A stretch of 64,000 bases of DNA from Paraburkholderia lacunae (GTDB taxonomy: Bacteria; Pseudomonadota; Gammaproteobacteria; Burkholderiales; Burkholderiaceae), in assembly GCF_003353175.1 (NCBI RefSeq), contig NZ_QHKS01000032.1, positions 1-64,000 of the forward strand, read 5' to 3'. The notes below the pieces were generated by a model. That model did no database searches. It saw nothing but the letters and a program-made list of their open reading frames with translations, and was not told the origin of the DNA. Both the position numbers and the translations under genes were made by a program. Positions 16,781-26,333 of this stretch are shown piece by piece. The number at the start of each line of letters is the position of its first letter. Position 1 is the first letter of the stretch.

Positions 16781-17078
16781 GGGTTGCGTCAAAGGCCTCA
16801 TATACCTCCCAAAATAAGTCGGGCCATTTACCGTCTTCCTTGGCGAGAAAATCTGCGTAAAGCAATCCGGCCATCTTGTTCACGACGGCGTCGCAAAACC
16901 GAAAAGTAAAGTGGCTGCGGTAAAAACCCACAGCGAGCTGCATCGCAATATCGTCAAATCCCGCACATAGGGAGACGCCGGCAGCTTCGCTCCAACATTC
17001 GATATCGCCTCGCGATATCTCAAACTCCATGTCGCTACGGTCGAAACTCGACTGCAGATCGTTCACGAGGTTGTTCAT
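16707..17078 (-). CDS. Hypothetical protein with C-terminus replaced by IS remnant sequence
   Basis: The frame starts MNNLVNDLQSSFDRSDMEFE and continues through ECWSEAAGVSLCAGFDDIAM and KMAGLLYADFLAKEDGKWPD, a plausible soluble alpha-helical protein. No family is recognised. No strong ribosome-binding site is visible; a GTG at 17,177 would extend it by 33 residues. The last 25 or so codons (after about FDATLMSQG) read antisense through the IS66 remnant, so the natural end was probably lost when the insertion sequence arrived. It may be a truncated gene. Confidence 0.45.
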   Translation of the reverse strand: MNNLVNDLQSSFDRSDMEFEISRGDIECWSEAAGVSLCAGFDDIAMQLAVGFYRSHFTFRFCDAVVNKMAGLLYADFLAKEDGKWPDLFWEVYEAFDATLMSQGCTVDQQQSMAAVRRHGLTG

Positions 17079-18123
17079 TGGGCAAACAAATCGCTTGGTT
17101 GCGTCGTTATCGATGGCGTATGGCCATCCCAGTCCTCGAGGTATGTTTCCCCTGCACGTCAACGTAACGCGTGACACGCTCGTTAAGACGGCCAGTAGCG
17201 GACGGTTACCGGTGTTTGGCTATGCTGAGGACAATTATCGATTTTCTCGGCGACAGTTTCAGCGGTGGCTTTTCAATCGCATCCGACTGATGCAATCTGC
17301 AGTTGAATAAGCGTGCGCGCATCGGTCATTCTGTCCGCGAAATCGGTCCTCGATGCTATTCTGAGCGGGCGAAATTTCTCTATTCTGCATATCAAAGTTT
17401 CACAACGTGAATTGCAAATGCGCCCCCTTAAGCGCGTGCCTCGCCCAAATGTAAGAAGACGTTACTCGTCGAGCGGCGACGAAATCGAAGGCGCTACATC
17501 GCTTCGCACTCCGGATTTGCGGAACCGCGCCCATGTCTGACAATTTTGCCAAACCCGATTTCTCGCTCGCCGCGGTCATTGCATTTCGTAACAAGTGGCG
17601 TTGATCGTGGCGGCTACATGCTCTAAATTTTGGGCGTCGACCAGCGACATCCGGCAACTGGGCGATGTTTCATTCTGCAAATCACGACATGCCGGATACC
17701 TGGATGGTCAGCCATCCGACACTGCAAGTCTGCACGCCGTGCGGACTTGACCAAGCGGTCGAACTCGCAATGGGTATCAATTCGACCATAAGCAGCCCGA
17801 TGAGACCCGACGCGCCGTAGTGGGCTCGCCGAGTTATTCGTGTCATGCCGGCCCGGAGCCAGCTTGACAGTGGCATCTATGGTCGAATACCGACATTCGA
17901 GTGGTACTCCTTAAGCATTGCAGTTGGGAAGTGATGGTCAATATGCTGCAAACATCCAATCCGAGCGGTCCGCGCGCGGCGGCGCCGCCGCGGCTGTCCC
18001 GCTTCTTCGGAGGTCAGATGTTACGACCGCTTATTCCCCTTTGCAGGCATGCTGTTGCGGAAGCACATCCTGATTTGCGACGGCACAACCTAATTATGCG
18101 CGACGCGCGAACAAGGAAAGGTA
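17079..18123. other. Long interval without a recognisable gene (about 1 kb)
   Basis: Lower in GC than its surroundings in places (17,300-17,420), with many in-frame stops on both strands. Short frames (for example 17,029-17,310 plus, 17,400-17,657 minus, 17,682-17,876 minus) lack ribosome-binding sites and family signatures. The base composition and the nearby IS66/RIT debris suggest degraded accessory DNA. No RNA gene or repeat was recognised. Confidence 0.5.
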
Positions 18124-18726
18124 ATGGAATTCGTAAGAATGGGAATCGTCTATATTCATCTCATAGCCTGCTGTGTCGCAATTGGTCTCGTGCTGACCAG
18201 TGACATTGCCATGGTCAGGCGGCTTTTGAATACTGACCCGCCCGCCGATCTTCACCAGGTCCACCTGCCCGGTCTGCAGCGCACCGTCACGGTGGCGCTG
18301 ACAGCGCTATGGGTCACCGGCATTGTGATCGTTTCGCTCGATGTGCGGACTCAGGGTCTGGCGTATCTCCAGAATCCCAAACTGCACGCCAAGGTAGCCA
18401 TCGTCACCTTGTTGACCTTCAACGGCATCGCTTTGCACTACACGGTCCTCCCGGCATTGCAGAAAGCGGGATCCCTGCTGAAGCTGTCCTTCGAACGGCG
18501 TTTGGTTGCCATTTTTGCGGGAGTAGTTTCCGGAGTCTCGTGGTTCTATGCAGCGCTACTAGGCGTTGGACGTCCATTGAGCTGGAAGTATTCGTTGTTC
18601 GAGATCCTGGCAGCTTACCCAGCGCTGATTGCGGGCGGAATCGTCACAATGTTGCTTATAACGGCACTAGCGAAATCCAGGAAGCGCGGCGAACGGCGGA
18701 ATGCCGACGAGGCGGCGGCCTATTGA
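18124..18726 (+). CDS. Multi-pass membrane protein of unknown function
   Basis: A 200-aa integral membrane protein with about five hydrophobic segments: 7-25 (IVYIHLIACCVAIGLVLTS), 54-74, 90-110, 124-146 and 158-182. The C-terminal tail is basic (KSRKRGERRNADE) and so probably cytoplasmic. AGGAAAGGTA precedes the ATG. A His in the first segment (YIHL) and HYTVLP in the third are reminiscent of haem- or copper-related membrane proteins, but no family could be assigned. It stands alone, convergent with the beta-propeller gene. Confidence 0.65.
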   Translation: MEFVRMGIVYIHLIACCVAIGLVLTSDIAMVRRLLNTDPPADLHQVHLPGLQRTVTVALTALWVTGIVIVSLDVRTQGLAYLQNPKLHAKVAIVTLLTFNGIALHYTVLPALQKAGSLLKLSFERRLVAIFAGVVSGVSWFYAALLGVGRPLSWKYSLFEILAAYPALIAGGIVTMLLITALAKSRKRGERRNADEAAAY

Positions 18727-18808
18727 TCGCGGACACCGGGGGGATGCTCGCTGCTTGGCGCTCGTTCGCGGTCCTGAGTCGGGTCCGGGCGCAAGACGAA
18801 ACGCACGA

Positions 18809-20743
18809 TCAGGGCGTCCAACGATAAACGGTGATGCTGGAGCCCTTGACGTTGTTCTTTGTGACCACGTACTCGCCCGTCGATCGAAGGTATGCCCTGA
18901 TGCCGTACATCGAATCGAGGGCGCTGCTGGCGTCCACGGTACTGTTGCTGGTGTTGACCAGCGTGGCGTCGAGGTTGCCTGTGGCGAGGTTGAAGGCGTC
19001 GATGTTCGGCCTGGCTGTCCCGCTGCCGCTGAACCAGTAGCCGACGAAGAGATAGCTGCCGGCCGCGGCAATCGACTTGGCGCCGGCGTTGGTGAGGTTG
19101 ATCACCGGATTGGGTGTGGTGGTGTTGCCCGCGCTCCAGCCGTGATACACCTCGATCCGCGTGCCTATCGACGTCCAGTCCGTACTCCCGACGATGCCCC
19201 GTCCGAGAATCATGGTGTCGCTGTCCGCGAGGTAGACGATGCGCGTGAGCGGCTGGATGCTCGCGGGAATGCGGATGGGGATACCGGGTCCCCATGTTGG
19301 CTTGCCGCCGGCGTCGAAGCCGGTCAGCGGGTAGTGGTAGATGTAACCGGTCCTGGCCAGACCGGCCCACACGCCCCCCTTGCTGTCGATGCAGAATCCG
19401 TTCCTGACCGGTGCGGTCGCATTGAACGCAGGACCGGGAAGCGTGGCGTCCGGTATCGCGATGTAGCCATTCGCAGCATTGAAGTGGAAGAAGTAGAACG
19501 TATCGGGATCCTGGCTGGACACCACGAGGATCCGGTTGCCGCCGACGGTGGCAAGTTGACCGAAGTGCTCATCCCGTGCGCGATCGTTGATGTTGATGCG
19601 CGGGTCCGACGGGTAGGCGAACGGATCGACGGTGTTCGCGACAAAGGTGCCTCCCGCGCTGCCGGTGTAGATGTTGGTGCCGCCATAGAACAAGGCACCA
19701 TCCGTGGCCGGGTCCGGGGCGGCGACACCCTCGAAGTTGAGGGACTGAAGCGTCCACCGCAGGTTGCCCGCACTGTTATACGCATGAATGTCGGTGCCGC
19801 CGTCGCGGCCGAGGTCCCAGCTGCCGCCCCACGGGTTGTTGAGCACGTACAGGTTGCCGGCGGTGTCCTTGCCGATGCCGGCGACGCGGGTGAAGCGCTT
19901 CGCGCCGACCTGGCCTTTGATTCCCGTCGTGGTGTCGAGATACCCGCCCTGAACGCCGAATGTACCGGCCAGCGTCGGTGTGGCCGAGAGCTTGTAGCGC
20001 TTGATGTTCATGTCGGGGCCCTCGTCTCCGACCACGAGCTGCCCCGACGACGCATCGAAATAGAGCGCCGACGGCTGCGACCCGCTGGGCATCCGGATGG
20101 TGTTCAGCAGGCCGCCGGTTGCACTGAACCCGACGATCGAGCCCTCGCTCCTCTGTGCGACCCAGACGTTGCCTGCGCCATCCAGTGCGAGCGCGCCCGG
20201 GCCCGAGACGTTGATGTCCCGCTTCCAGACGCCGTCGGTGGTGAAGATCCGGATGCGATTGCCATAGAAGTCGCTCGCATAGAGGAGCGAGCCCGCCGTG
20301 GCGAGTCCGGTGACGACGTCGATCCGGGGCTGGTTGGTCAACGCACTGACCTGAATCAAAAGATCGCGGGTCCTGGTGGTGCGGTTGTATCGCCCCACTG
20401 CGCCGCTTCCGTACGACTTGCTGGCTTGCAGCGCCGCGAAAATCGAAGTGGCATTCCCTGTGATGGCGCTGCCCTGAAACTCGCCGTGAATGCCGATGGA
20501 GCCAGCGCTGCGGCCGTTCTGGTAGATAGCGACGCCGCCCTCATACTCGTCCCACATGGAGGCCGTGTAGATGACGCCTTCGGGCGCGACCCACATGGCA
20601 CGTGCGGTGTTACCCACGTGGTTGGCGAGGGTGCCATAGGTGTTCGCCAGCCAGTCGGTAGTGTTTTGCGCCTGACAGGCCGGCGCAATCGTGGCGATCG
20701 CTGCGGCGAGGAGCGCAGCATGAATTCGTTTTTTTTCCACCAT
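18809..20743 (-). CDS. Secreted NHL/beta-propeller-type repeat protein
   Basis: A 644-aa exported protein. MVEKKRIHAALLAAAIATIA is a signal peptide with probable cleavage after CQA. The mature part shows repeated beta-propeller blades of NHL/SMP-30 type: LATAGSLLYASDFYGNRIRI, GALALDGAGNVWVAQRSEGS, VAGIGKDTAGNLYVLNNPWG, FCIDSKGGVWAGLARTG. Such proteins often bind ligands or surfaces in the periplasm or outside the cell. AGGAG lies about ten bases upstream of the chosen ATG; an ATG ten codons earlier is possible. The long open frame on the opposite strand over the same DNA is a codon-bias shadow. Confidence 0.75.
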   Translation of the reverse strand: MVEKKRIHAALLAAAIATIAPACQAQNTTDWLANTYGTLANHVGNTARAMWVAPEGVIYTASMWDEYEGGVAIYQNGRSAGSIGIHGEFQGSAITGNATSIFAALQASKSYGSGAVGRYNRTTRTRDLLIQVSALTNQPRIDVVTGLATAGSLLYASDFYGNRIRIFTTDGVWKRDINVSGPGALALDGAGNVWVAQRSEGSIVGFSATGGLLNTIRMPSGSQPSALYFDASSGQLVVGDEGPDMNIKRYKLSATPTLAGTFGVQGGYLDTTTGIKGQVGAKRFTRVAGIGKDTAGNLYVLNNPWGGSWDLGRDGGTDIHAYNSAGNLRWTLQSLNFEGVAAPDPATDGALFYGGTNIYTGSAGGTFVANTVDPFAYPSDPRININDRARDEHFGQLATVGGNRILVVSSQDPDTFYFFHFNAANGYIAIPDATLPGPAFNATAPVRNGFCIDSKGGVWAGLARTGYIYHYPLTGFDAGGKPTWGPGIPIRIPASIQPLTRIVYLADSDTMILGRGIVGSTDWTSIGTRIEVYHGWSAGNTTTPNPVINLTNAGAKSIAAAGSYLFVGYWFSGSGTARPNIDAFNLATGNLDATLVNTSNSTVDASSALDSMYGIRAYLRSTGEYVVTKNNVKGSSITVYRWTP

Positions 20744-21204
20744 GACCGATGCTCTCCTGAATGTGGCGACCATTCACATGAATGGTCGGCAAGCCAGATT
20801 TGCTGCAATCCCCGATCGGTGAAATCTTCTTCTAGACCATCTAGCGCAGCCTCTATTACGTCCAGCGTACCGTCGACAAGTTGCACGAGAATGACTGCTT
20901 CGACTCGATACGAATAGCGTGCAACTCGCGCCTCCTCTTTTATTCGATCAGATGGTGGATGTACTCGAGAGCTTCGTTATGACCATAGGCAACTCAGAGC
21001 GCCTTTACAAGCCGACCGCGACTTTGCATGCGAACGTGAATTGCGGTCTTGAGCAATGCTCGACCTTCTCCTCTTGGGCGCACGGGGAGATTGCTACTCA
21101 ACCTGCATAACCTGCTTTCGCCGGTGACACAATCATTGCGCTCCCCGAACCCCTCGTCTCGTAAGGCCGAGCACCTTCATGAGCCAAACTCTTCACGACT
21201 ACCT
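20744..21204. other. Intergenic interval
   Basis: No gene with a credible start was found. The right half is downstream of the E1 gene, the left half should carry the promoter of the beta-propeller gene. No hairpin terminator or repeat stood out. Confidence 0.45.
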
Positions 21205-23805
21205 TCAGCCAACCTTGCAAGACAACGCGGCCGCCACCAGACGGCTTTGTTCACGTCGATGCACTCTGATGGACGAATGCGCACCCGATGCGGTAGAGGC
21301 TCGGCATACCTCGCGCAAGCGGCAGCCCGGCGGCAGCACCTGTTCGAGCTCCTCGCGCACGAAGCGCCACGCGCCCTGGTTCCTGTCCTCCTCCTGTGCC
21401 CACACCACCTCGGCCAGGTTCTCGAACGCACCAAGCCTAGCCGCCAGCGCGTCATGCGGAAACGGATACAGTTGTTCGATGCGAACCAGTGCCGTCGATG
21501 CATCTCGCGATTCGTCGCGTGTGCGCTGCAGTTCGTAAAAGAACTTGCCGCTGCACAGAACGACCCGGCTAACGGCACGCCGATCTGCGATGCCCTGATC
21601 CGACAGGACTGGCTCGAACGAACCGTCGACGAACGCCTCCAGCGGCGAATGCGAGGCTGGGTTGCCATAAAGCTGCGACTTCGGCGACATGACGACGAGC
21701 GGCTTGGGTCGGACCGACATCGCCTGCTCGCGCAACAGATGGAACCATTGCGCCGACGTCGACGGAACGACGACGCGCAGGTTGTCGTCGGCGCACAGTT
21801 GCAGGAAGCGCCCCAGATAACCGTTCGAATGTTCCGGGCCAACACCTTCGTGACCATGCGGCAACAGGACAGTCAACGCGGACCGATAGCCCCACTTGCA
21901 TTCGCCGGAGGCAATGTACTGGTCGATGATGACTTGTGCGCCGTTCACGAAATCGCCGAACTGCGCCTCCCAGATCGTCAGCCGCTTCTTCGTCTGCACG
22001 CTGTACCCATATTCGAAGCCTAGTGCGGCTTCTTCGGTAAGAGGTGAATTGACGATATCGAACACGCCCTGATGCGCGGCGATATGTCTGAGCGGGATAT
22101 GAACACCGCCGACGGCAGGCTGAACCTCCTGTGCGTGCCAGACCGCATGCCGGTGCATGAACGTGCCGCGACCCACGTCCATGCCCGAAAGACGAATGCT
22201 GTGCCCCTCTTCCAGCACGGACGCGTAAGCGATGTTTTCGGCAAAACACCAGTCCGCGGCATGACCCGGGCTGCTGGCCGTCGCCTGCCACCTCGCGATG
22301 AGGTTGCCGACGAATTCATGCAGACGGAAGCCGTCCGGCACGCAGGTCGCCGCTGCCGTCAACGAGCGGATGCGCTCCGGCGATATCGGATGGAACGGCG
22401 TCGTTGCAGCGTTCTCACGCGTACCTGGCGCGCGAACGGAAGAATGCGCATCGACCGGTTGCGCCTGCAAGGTACGCAGCGCGTGCGCACGCAAATCCGC
22501 GAGTGGCTCCGTGGCACCGATTGCGGCGTGATAGCGCTCCGTTACCGTGGGGTGGACCGCGACGGCTGTCTGCACCCGCGGCTGCGTGATGGCCGGAATG
22601 TCATGCTCCGAGTGTCCGAGGCGCCGGTAGCCGATCAGGTCGATGACAACGTCCGCTTCGTGTTTCATCCGGTAGTCGAACGCGATCCGGGCAGCGCGAA
22701 TGACATCGTCCGGGTGGTCGGCATTGACGTGAATGACGGGCGCGTCGATCACGCGCGTGATGTCCGTGCAATACGTGTTCTCGCCCACATCCATCAGATT
22801 GGGCGTCGTAAAGCCGATCTGATTGTTGACGATGACATGAATGGTGCCGCCCAGCGTGTAGCCGCTCTTGCGAGTCAGGTTCAGCGTCTCCATGACGATG
22901 CCCTGGCCGGCGAATGCGGCGTCGCCGTGAACGACGATCGGTACGCAAGCCGCATCCGGGTGGTCATCCTGCCATGCGCGTGCCATGCCGCTGACGACGG
23001 GGTACACACTCTGCAGATGCGACGGGTTATGTGCCAGCAACAGCGCGACTTCGCCATGCTGGGTCTGCTTGCGCGTCGTGCCGCCCAGGTGGTAGGGCAG
23101 ATCGGTCTGCACGGCGGCAATGTCGGATTCGTGGTCGAGGCAAGCCAACATCTTCGTGACAGGGAAGTCCATCACATTGACAAGCACGTTGAGACGTCCG
23201 CGATGAGGCATGCCCAGAAAGATCTGCTGCACACCGTCGATGGCCGCGCTGTCGATCAACGCGTCCAGCAGCGGCACGAGGCTGTCGCAGCCTTCCAGAG
23301 AAAAGCGCTTGGCGTGTTCGTGGCGAGACACCACAAGGCGCTCCCACATTTCCGCTGCCAGCAGGCGGCCCAGTACCGCGTCGCGCTGTTGCGGGGTCGG
23401 CGCGGGACAGACGAGTTCGGACTCCATGCGGTTGAAGAGCCATCGCTGGCGCGACCCGTTGCGCACACCGCTGCAGTCGAGTCCGAGCGCGCCGCAGTAG
23501 ACGCGTTTGAGTTGCTGCTCCAGCTCCGCCACGGTGGACGCGAAGGGAAATCCCGCCTGCTCGGCCGGGCGCATCTGGGCTCCATCGAGCCCATAGAACT
23601 GCGGCGAGAGTTCGGGCATCGCGACGCGCGGCGCGAGCGCGAGCGGATCGAGACGCGCGATCCGGTAGCCGCCGTGGCGATGCGCCTCGACGAAGCGGGT
23701 GATCTGCAATGCGGAGACCGGCGGCGTCTCGACAGGCGTCTGCTGCGTGGGGAGGCCGGAAGAATGCTGCGGGACGGCGACGTGCTCGGAATAATCGTTG
23801 GACAT
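21205..23805 (-). CDS. 2-oxoglutarate dehydrogenase E1-like protein (orphan SucA paralogue)
   Basis: An 866-aa thiamine-diphosphate enzyme of the SucA family. Visible motifs are FLGMPHRGRLNVLVNVM (active-site His), VVHGDAAFAGQGIVMETLN with VNNQIGFTT (ThDP/Mg binding), EAQFGDFVNGAQVIIDQYIA and ALVRIEQLYPFP near the C-terminus. It is shorter than typical SucA (about 930-950 aa). Its N-terminus (to about residue 30) lacks the usual YxE-LYE segment involved in E2 and oligomer contacts, and aligns with SucA only from ITRFVEAHRHGGYRIARLDP. No sucB or lpd is adjacent. It may act as a stand-alone 2-oxoacid decarboxylase/carboligase, or as an E1 for a 2-oxoadipate-like substrate (inference). Confidence 0.82.
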   Translation of the reverse strand: MSNDYSEHVAVPQHSSGLPTQQTPVETPPVSALQITRFVEAHRHGGYRIARLDPLALAPRVAMPELSPQFYGLDGAQMRPAEQAGFPFASTVAELEQQLKRVYCGALGLDCSGVRNGSRQRWLFNRMESELVCPAPTPQQRDAVLGRLLAAEMWERLVVSRHEHAKRFSLEGCDSLVPLLDALIDSAAIDGVQQIFLGMPHRGRLNVLVNVMDFPVTKMLACLDHESDIAAVQTDLPYHLGGTTRKQTQHGEVALLLAHNPSHLQSVYPVVSGMARAWQDDHPDAACVPIVVHGDAAFAGQGIVMETLNLTRKSGYTLGGTIHVIVNNQIGFTTPNLMDVGENTYCTDITRVIDAPVIHVNADHPDDVIRAARIAFDYRMKHEADVVIDLIGYRRLGHSEHDIPAITQPRVQTAVAVHPTVTERYHAAIGATEPLADLRAHALRTLQAQPVDAHSSVRAPGTRENAATTPFHPISPERIRSLTAAATCVPDGFRLHEFVGNLIARWQATASSPGHAADWCFAENIAYASVLEEGHSIRLSGMDVGRGTFMHRHAVWHAQEVQPAVGGVHIPLRHIAAHQGVFDIVNSPLTEEAALGFEYGYSVQTKKRLTIWEAQFGDFVNGAQVIIDQYIASGECKWGYRSALTVLLPHGHEGVGPEHSNGYLGRFLQLCADDNLRVVVPSTSAQWFHLLREQAMSVRPKPLVVMSPKSQLYGNPASHSPLEAFVDGSFEPVLSDQGIADRRAVSRVVLCSGKFFYELQRTRDESRDASTALVRIEQLYPFPHDALAARLGAFENLAEVVWAQEEDRNQGAWRFVREELEQVLPPGCRLREVCRASTASGAHSSIRVHRREQSRLVAAALSCKVG

Positions 23806-24040
23806 GATGTTCAGGCGTATCGACAGAAACCGTTAATCGGATCTCGCTGTCCACTCCCCGATAGCCCCTCGGCCGGCAGCGCCAGGCTGATGCAGCAGGA
23901 CGGGCGCCGTCGAGCAGGCGGCGAGCTGACCTGGACCGCGAGTGGCGCACACCTGCGCTCGCGCTCCATTGCTTCTTTCATCGAGCCGCATTGCCCAACC
24001 GGCTCGTGTCTCCGTCCTTTATGCCTATGTGCTTCTGCGT

Positions 24041-24070
24041 GATTCAGCGTGATTCAGCGTGATTCAGCGA
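24041..24070. repeat. Three tandem copies of a 10-bp unit
   Basis: GATTCAGCGT is repeated at 24,041-24,050 and 24,051-24,060, with a third copy (last base A) at 24,061-24,070. It lies 10-40 bp beyond the stop codon of the chemotaxis receptor gene. Confidence 0.85.
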
Positions 24071-24079
24071 CCGCCGCTT

Positions 24080-25726
24080 TCAACTGCCGAGCAGCAGCGG
24101 CGGCCGCGTAACGTCGATCCTGTGACGCGGGTCGCTCGCGCGTACCGCGGGGGATTGCGAACGCAGATCGCGAGACACCGCCTCGTCGAGGGTGAACTCA
24201 GCGACCATGTCGGTGAGCTGGGCAGCCTGGTCGCGCAAGGCCTGCGCTGCAGCGGCGCTTTCTTCGACCAGTGCCGCGTTTTCCTGGGTAACCTGGTCCA
24301 TCTGTGTGACTGCGCGGCTGATCTGCTCGATGCCGTCGCTCTGTTCCCGACTGGACGAACTCATCTCCCCGACGATTGCCGTGACCTGCGAAATGCTGCT
24401 CACGACTTCGCGAATGATCTGCCCGGCTTCTTCGACGATCTTGCTGCCGTTGTCGACGTGGCCGACCGAGTCGTCGATGAGCGCCTTGATTTCTTTCGCA
24501 GCGACTGCACTGCGCTGGGCGAGGCTGCGTACTTCCGCCGCGACCACGGCGAAGCCTCGGCCGTGCTCGCCGGCGCGCGCGGCCTCCACAGCGGCATTCA
24601 GCGCGAGGATGTTGGTCTGGAACGCAATGCCTTCGATGACGCCGATGATGTCGACGATCTTGCGCGACGAGTCGTTGATCGCGCTCATCGTGTCCACCAC
24701 ACGGTTGACGGCCTGCCCGCCCTTTGCCGCAATGACGGACGCGTTCGATGCAACCCGGTTTGCCTCGAGCGCGTTGTCCGCGTTCTGTCTGACTGTGGAC
24801 GTGAGCTGCTCCATGGCGGCCGCCGTTTGCTCGAGGGCGCTTGCCTGCTGCTCCGTCCGGCTGGACAGATCCATGTTTCCGCTTGCGACTTCGCGTGACG
24901 CATGGGTGATCGTTTCGGTCCCCTTGCGAACCCGGACTACGATGCCGTGCAGGTTGTCGATCATGTGCCTCAGTGCGTCCAGCAGCCTGCCGACCTCGTC
25001 TTTCGAGTCGATCTCGAGACGATGAGTCAGGTTGCCTTGAGCCACCGCTTCGGCGAGGCTCACTGCGCGGTTGATCGGCCGTGTGATGCCTCGCGTGATG
25101 AAGAAGCCTGTTGCCACTGCAACCAAGATTGCGCCGATGGACAGCAGAACCATCTGGATCTTGGCGTTGTTCCCTTCGTCGGCCGCTCGCACGACGTCCT
25201 TTTGCATCTGGGCCGCCTGGTAGTCGACCATCTTGTCGACCAGCACGTAATACTCGTCCTGCTGACGCGCAAGGCCGCCGAGATAGAGCTCGCGAGCTTC
25301 CTGCTGCCGGTTCTCCTTCACGAGCTCGAAGAACTTGCGGACACTGCTGCCGTAAGCGGTGCGCGCCTCGAATTGCGCCTTGAAGAGCGCCTTGCTCTCG
25401 TCGCTCTTCAGTAGACTTTCGAGCCTGGCGTACGCGTCGGCATTGGTTTTTCTGATGACGGCATAGTCGTCCATGTATTTCTTCGCCTGCTCGTCGGAGC
25501 TGGCCAGCAACAGGTTGCTCAGAATCCCATTGGCCTTGTAGCCGTTGTTCTTGATCTGGTTGCTCAAGGCGATCAGCGAGTAGCGCTCACTGACGATGCT
25601 GTCCATCTTGGCGTTGCTGGAATCGAGGTGCTCGATGCCGACGACCGCCGTTCCTATCAACAGCGCGACGACGAGGCCGAACGCTGAACTGAGACGAGCC
25701 CCGATTTTCAGGTTTGCAATCCACAT
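24080..25726 (-). CDS. Methyl-accepting chemotaxis protein
   Basis: A 548-aa transmembrane chemoreceptor. TM1 is at about 10-30 (AFGLVVALLIGTAVVGIEHL). The periplasmic domain (31-188) is a four-helix-bundle type sensor, TM2 is at about 190-212 and HAMP at 213-262 (ITRPINRAVSLAEAVAQGNL). The signalling domain carries the hairpin tip IAFQTNILALNAAVEAARAG near 366-385. It would relay a periplasmic ligand signal to CheA/CheW. No C-terminal NWETF-type CheR-tethering pentapeptide is present (it ends PPLLLGS). The start MWIANLKIGARLSSAF has GGAG ten bases upstream; an 11-codon longer frame is less likely. No che genes are nearby. Confidence 0.92.
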   Translation of the reverse strand: MWIANLKIGARLSSAFGLVVALLIGTAVVGIEHLDSSNAKMDSIVSERYSLIALSNQIKNNGYKANGILSNLLLASSDEQAKKYMDDYAVIRKTNADAYARLESLLKSDESKALFKAQFEARTAYGSSVRKFFELVKENRQQEARELYLGGLARQQDEYYVLVDKMVDYQAAQMQKDVVRAADEGNNAKIQMVLLSIGAILVAVATGFFITRGITRPINRAVSLAEAVAQGNLTHRLEIDSKDEVGRLLDALRHMIDNLHGIVVRVRKGTETITHASREVASGNMDLSSRTEQQASALEQTAAAMEQLTSTVRQNADNALEANRVASNASVIAAKGGQAVNRVVDTMSAINDSSRKIVDIIGVIEGIAFQTNILALNAAVEAARAGEHGRGFAVVAAEVRSLAQRSAVAAKEIKALIDDSVGHVDNGSKIVEEAGQIIREVVSSISQVTAIVGEMSSSSREQSDGIEQISRAVTQMDQVTQENAALVEESAAAAQALRDQAAQLTDMVAEFTLDEAVSRDLRSQSPAVRASDPRHRIDVTRPPLLLGS

Positions 25727-26333
25727 TTGTTCGTAACTCCTATATCCACAGTGTTTCAAACGCTAATGCGACGCTCCGACGGGATTTCAGCGATCGGGCC
25801 GATACACGTGCGCAGGCGAAAGCGAATCGCGGCACGTTGCAATGCGCGCACTGCGAGGTGGCCGACGCTTCGGCAACGGATGCGCTGTCTGAGCAACACA
25901 AAGGGGCTCGAGGCGGCAAGCTTCGCGCCGCCTGAACCGGGTTGCCATTCGCTTCCCCGTTCCGGCTGGGAGGGTCTCAAACGCGTTAACGGCAATTCGT
26001 CTGATGAATTAAGGGTTCGCCCTCGCACTGAATATCGGTGCGCAGATCGAACTCGAGGAGCGGTAAGGGTTGCGCGGCGGCTCGCCTGTCGGCGGCTGTC
26101 AGCTTCCGATGCGGGACGATCCGCAGCCGGGGCCAGGCGCCCGGGGTGGGACGACAGAACGATTGTGATTTGCCTCAGACGCCGGGTCTGGCGGGTTCAT
26201 CACGAGGGGCTCGGTGACTTCGTTTTGTCACACGCGGTAACGATTTTCCCCTGCACGGCCCCCGGACATGCACGCCCCGCCGCGGTCTAAATCTTTAGCG
26301 GAGTCGTTCCGCCGCATTAGACGAGGTGTTACC
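25727..26333. other. Intergenic interval (about 600 bp) between divergent genes
   Basis: No credible coding frame. Short frames on both strands lack starts with ribosome-binding sites. It must contain the promoters of the chemoreceptor (minus) and the His-rich lipoprotein (plus). No operator or structured RNA was recognised. Confidence 0.45.

Noticed and set aside
18701..20917. 738-aa open frame on the plus strand
   Set aside because: It lies antisense to the beta-propeller gene, which has a signal peptide and repeat motifs. The plus frame has no family signature, and GC-rich codon bias keeps the opposite frame open.
22072..24042. 656-aa open frame on the plus strand
   Set aside because: It is antisense to the E1 (SucA-like) gene, whose motifs are unmistakable, and is a codon-bias shadow.
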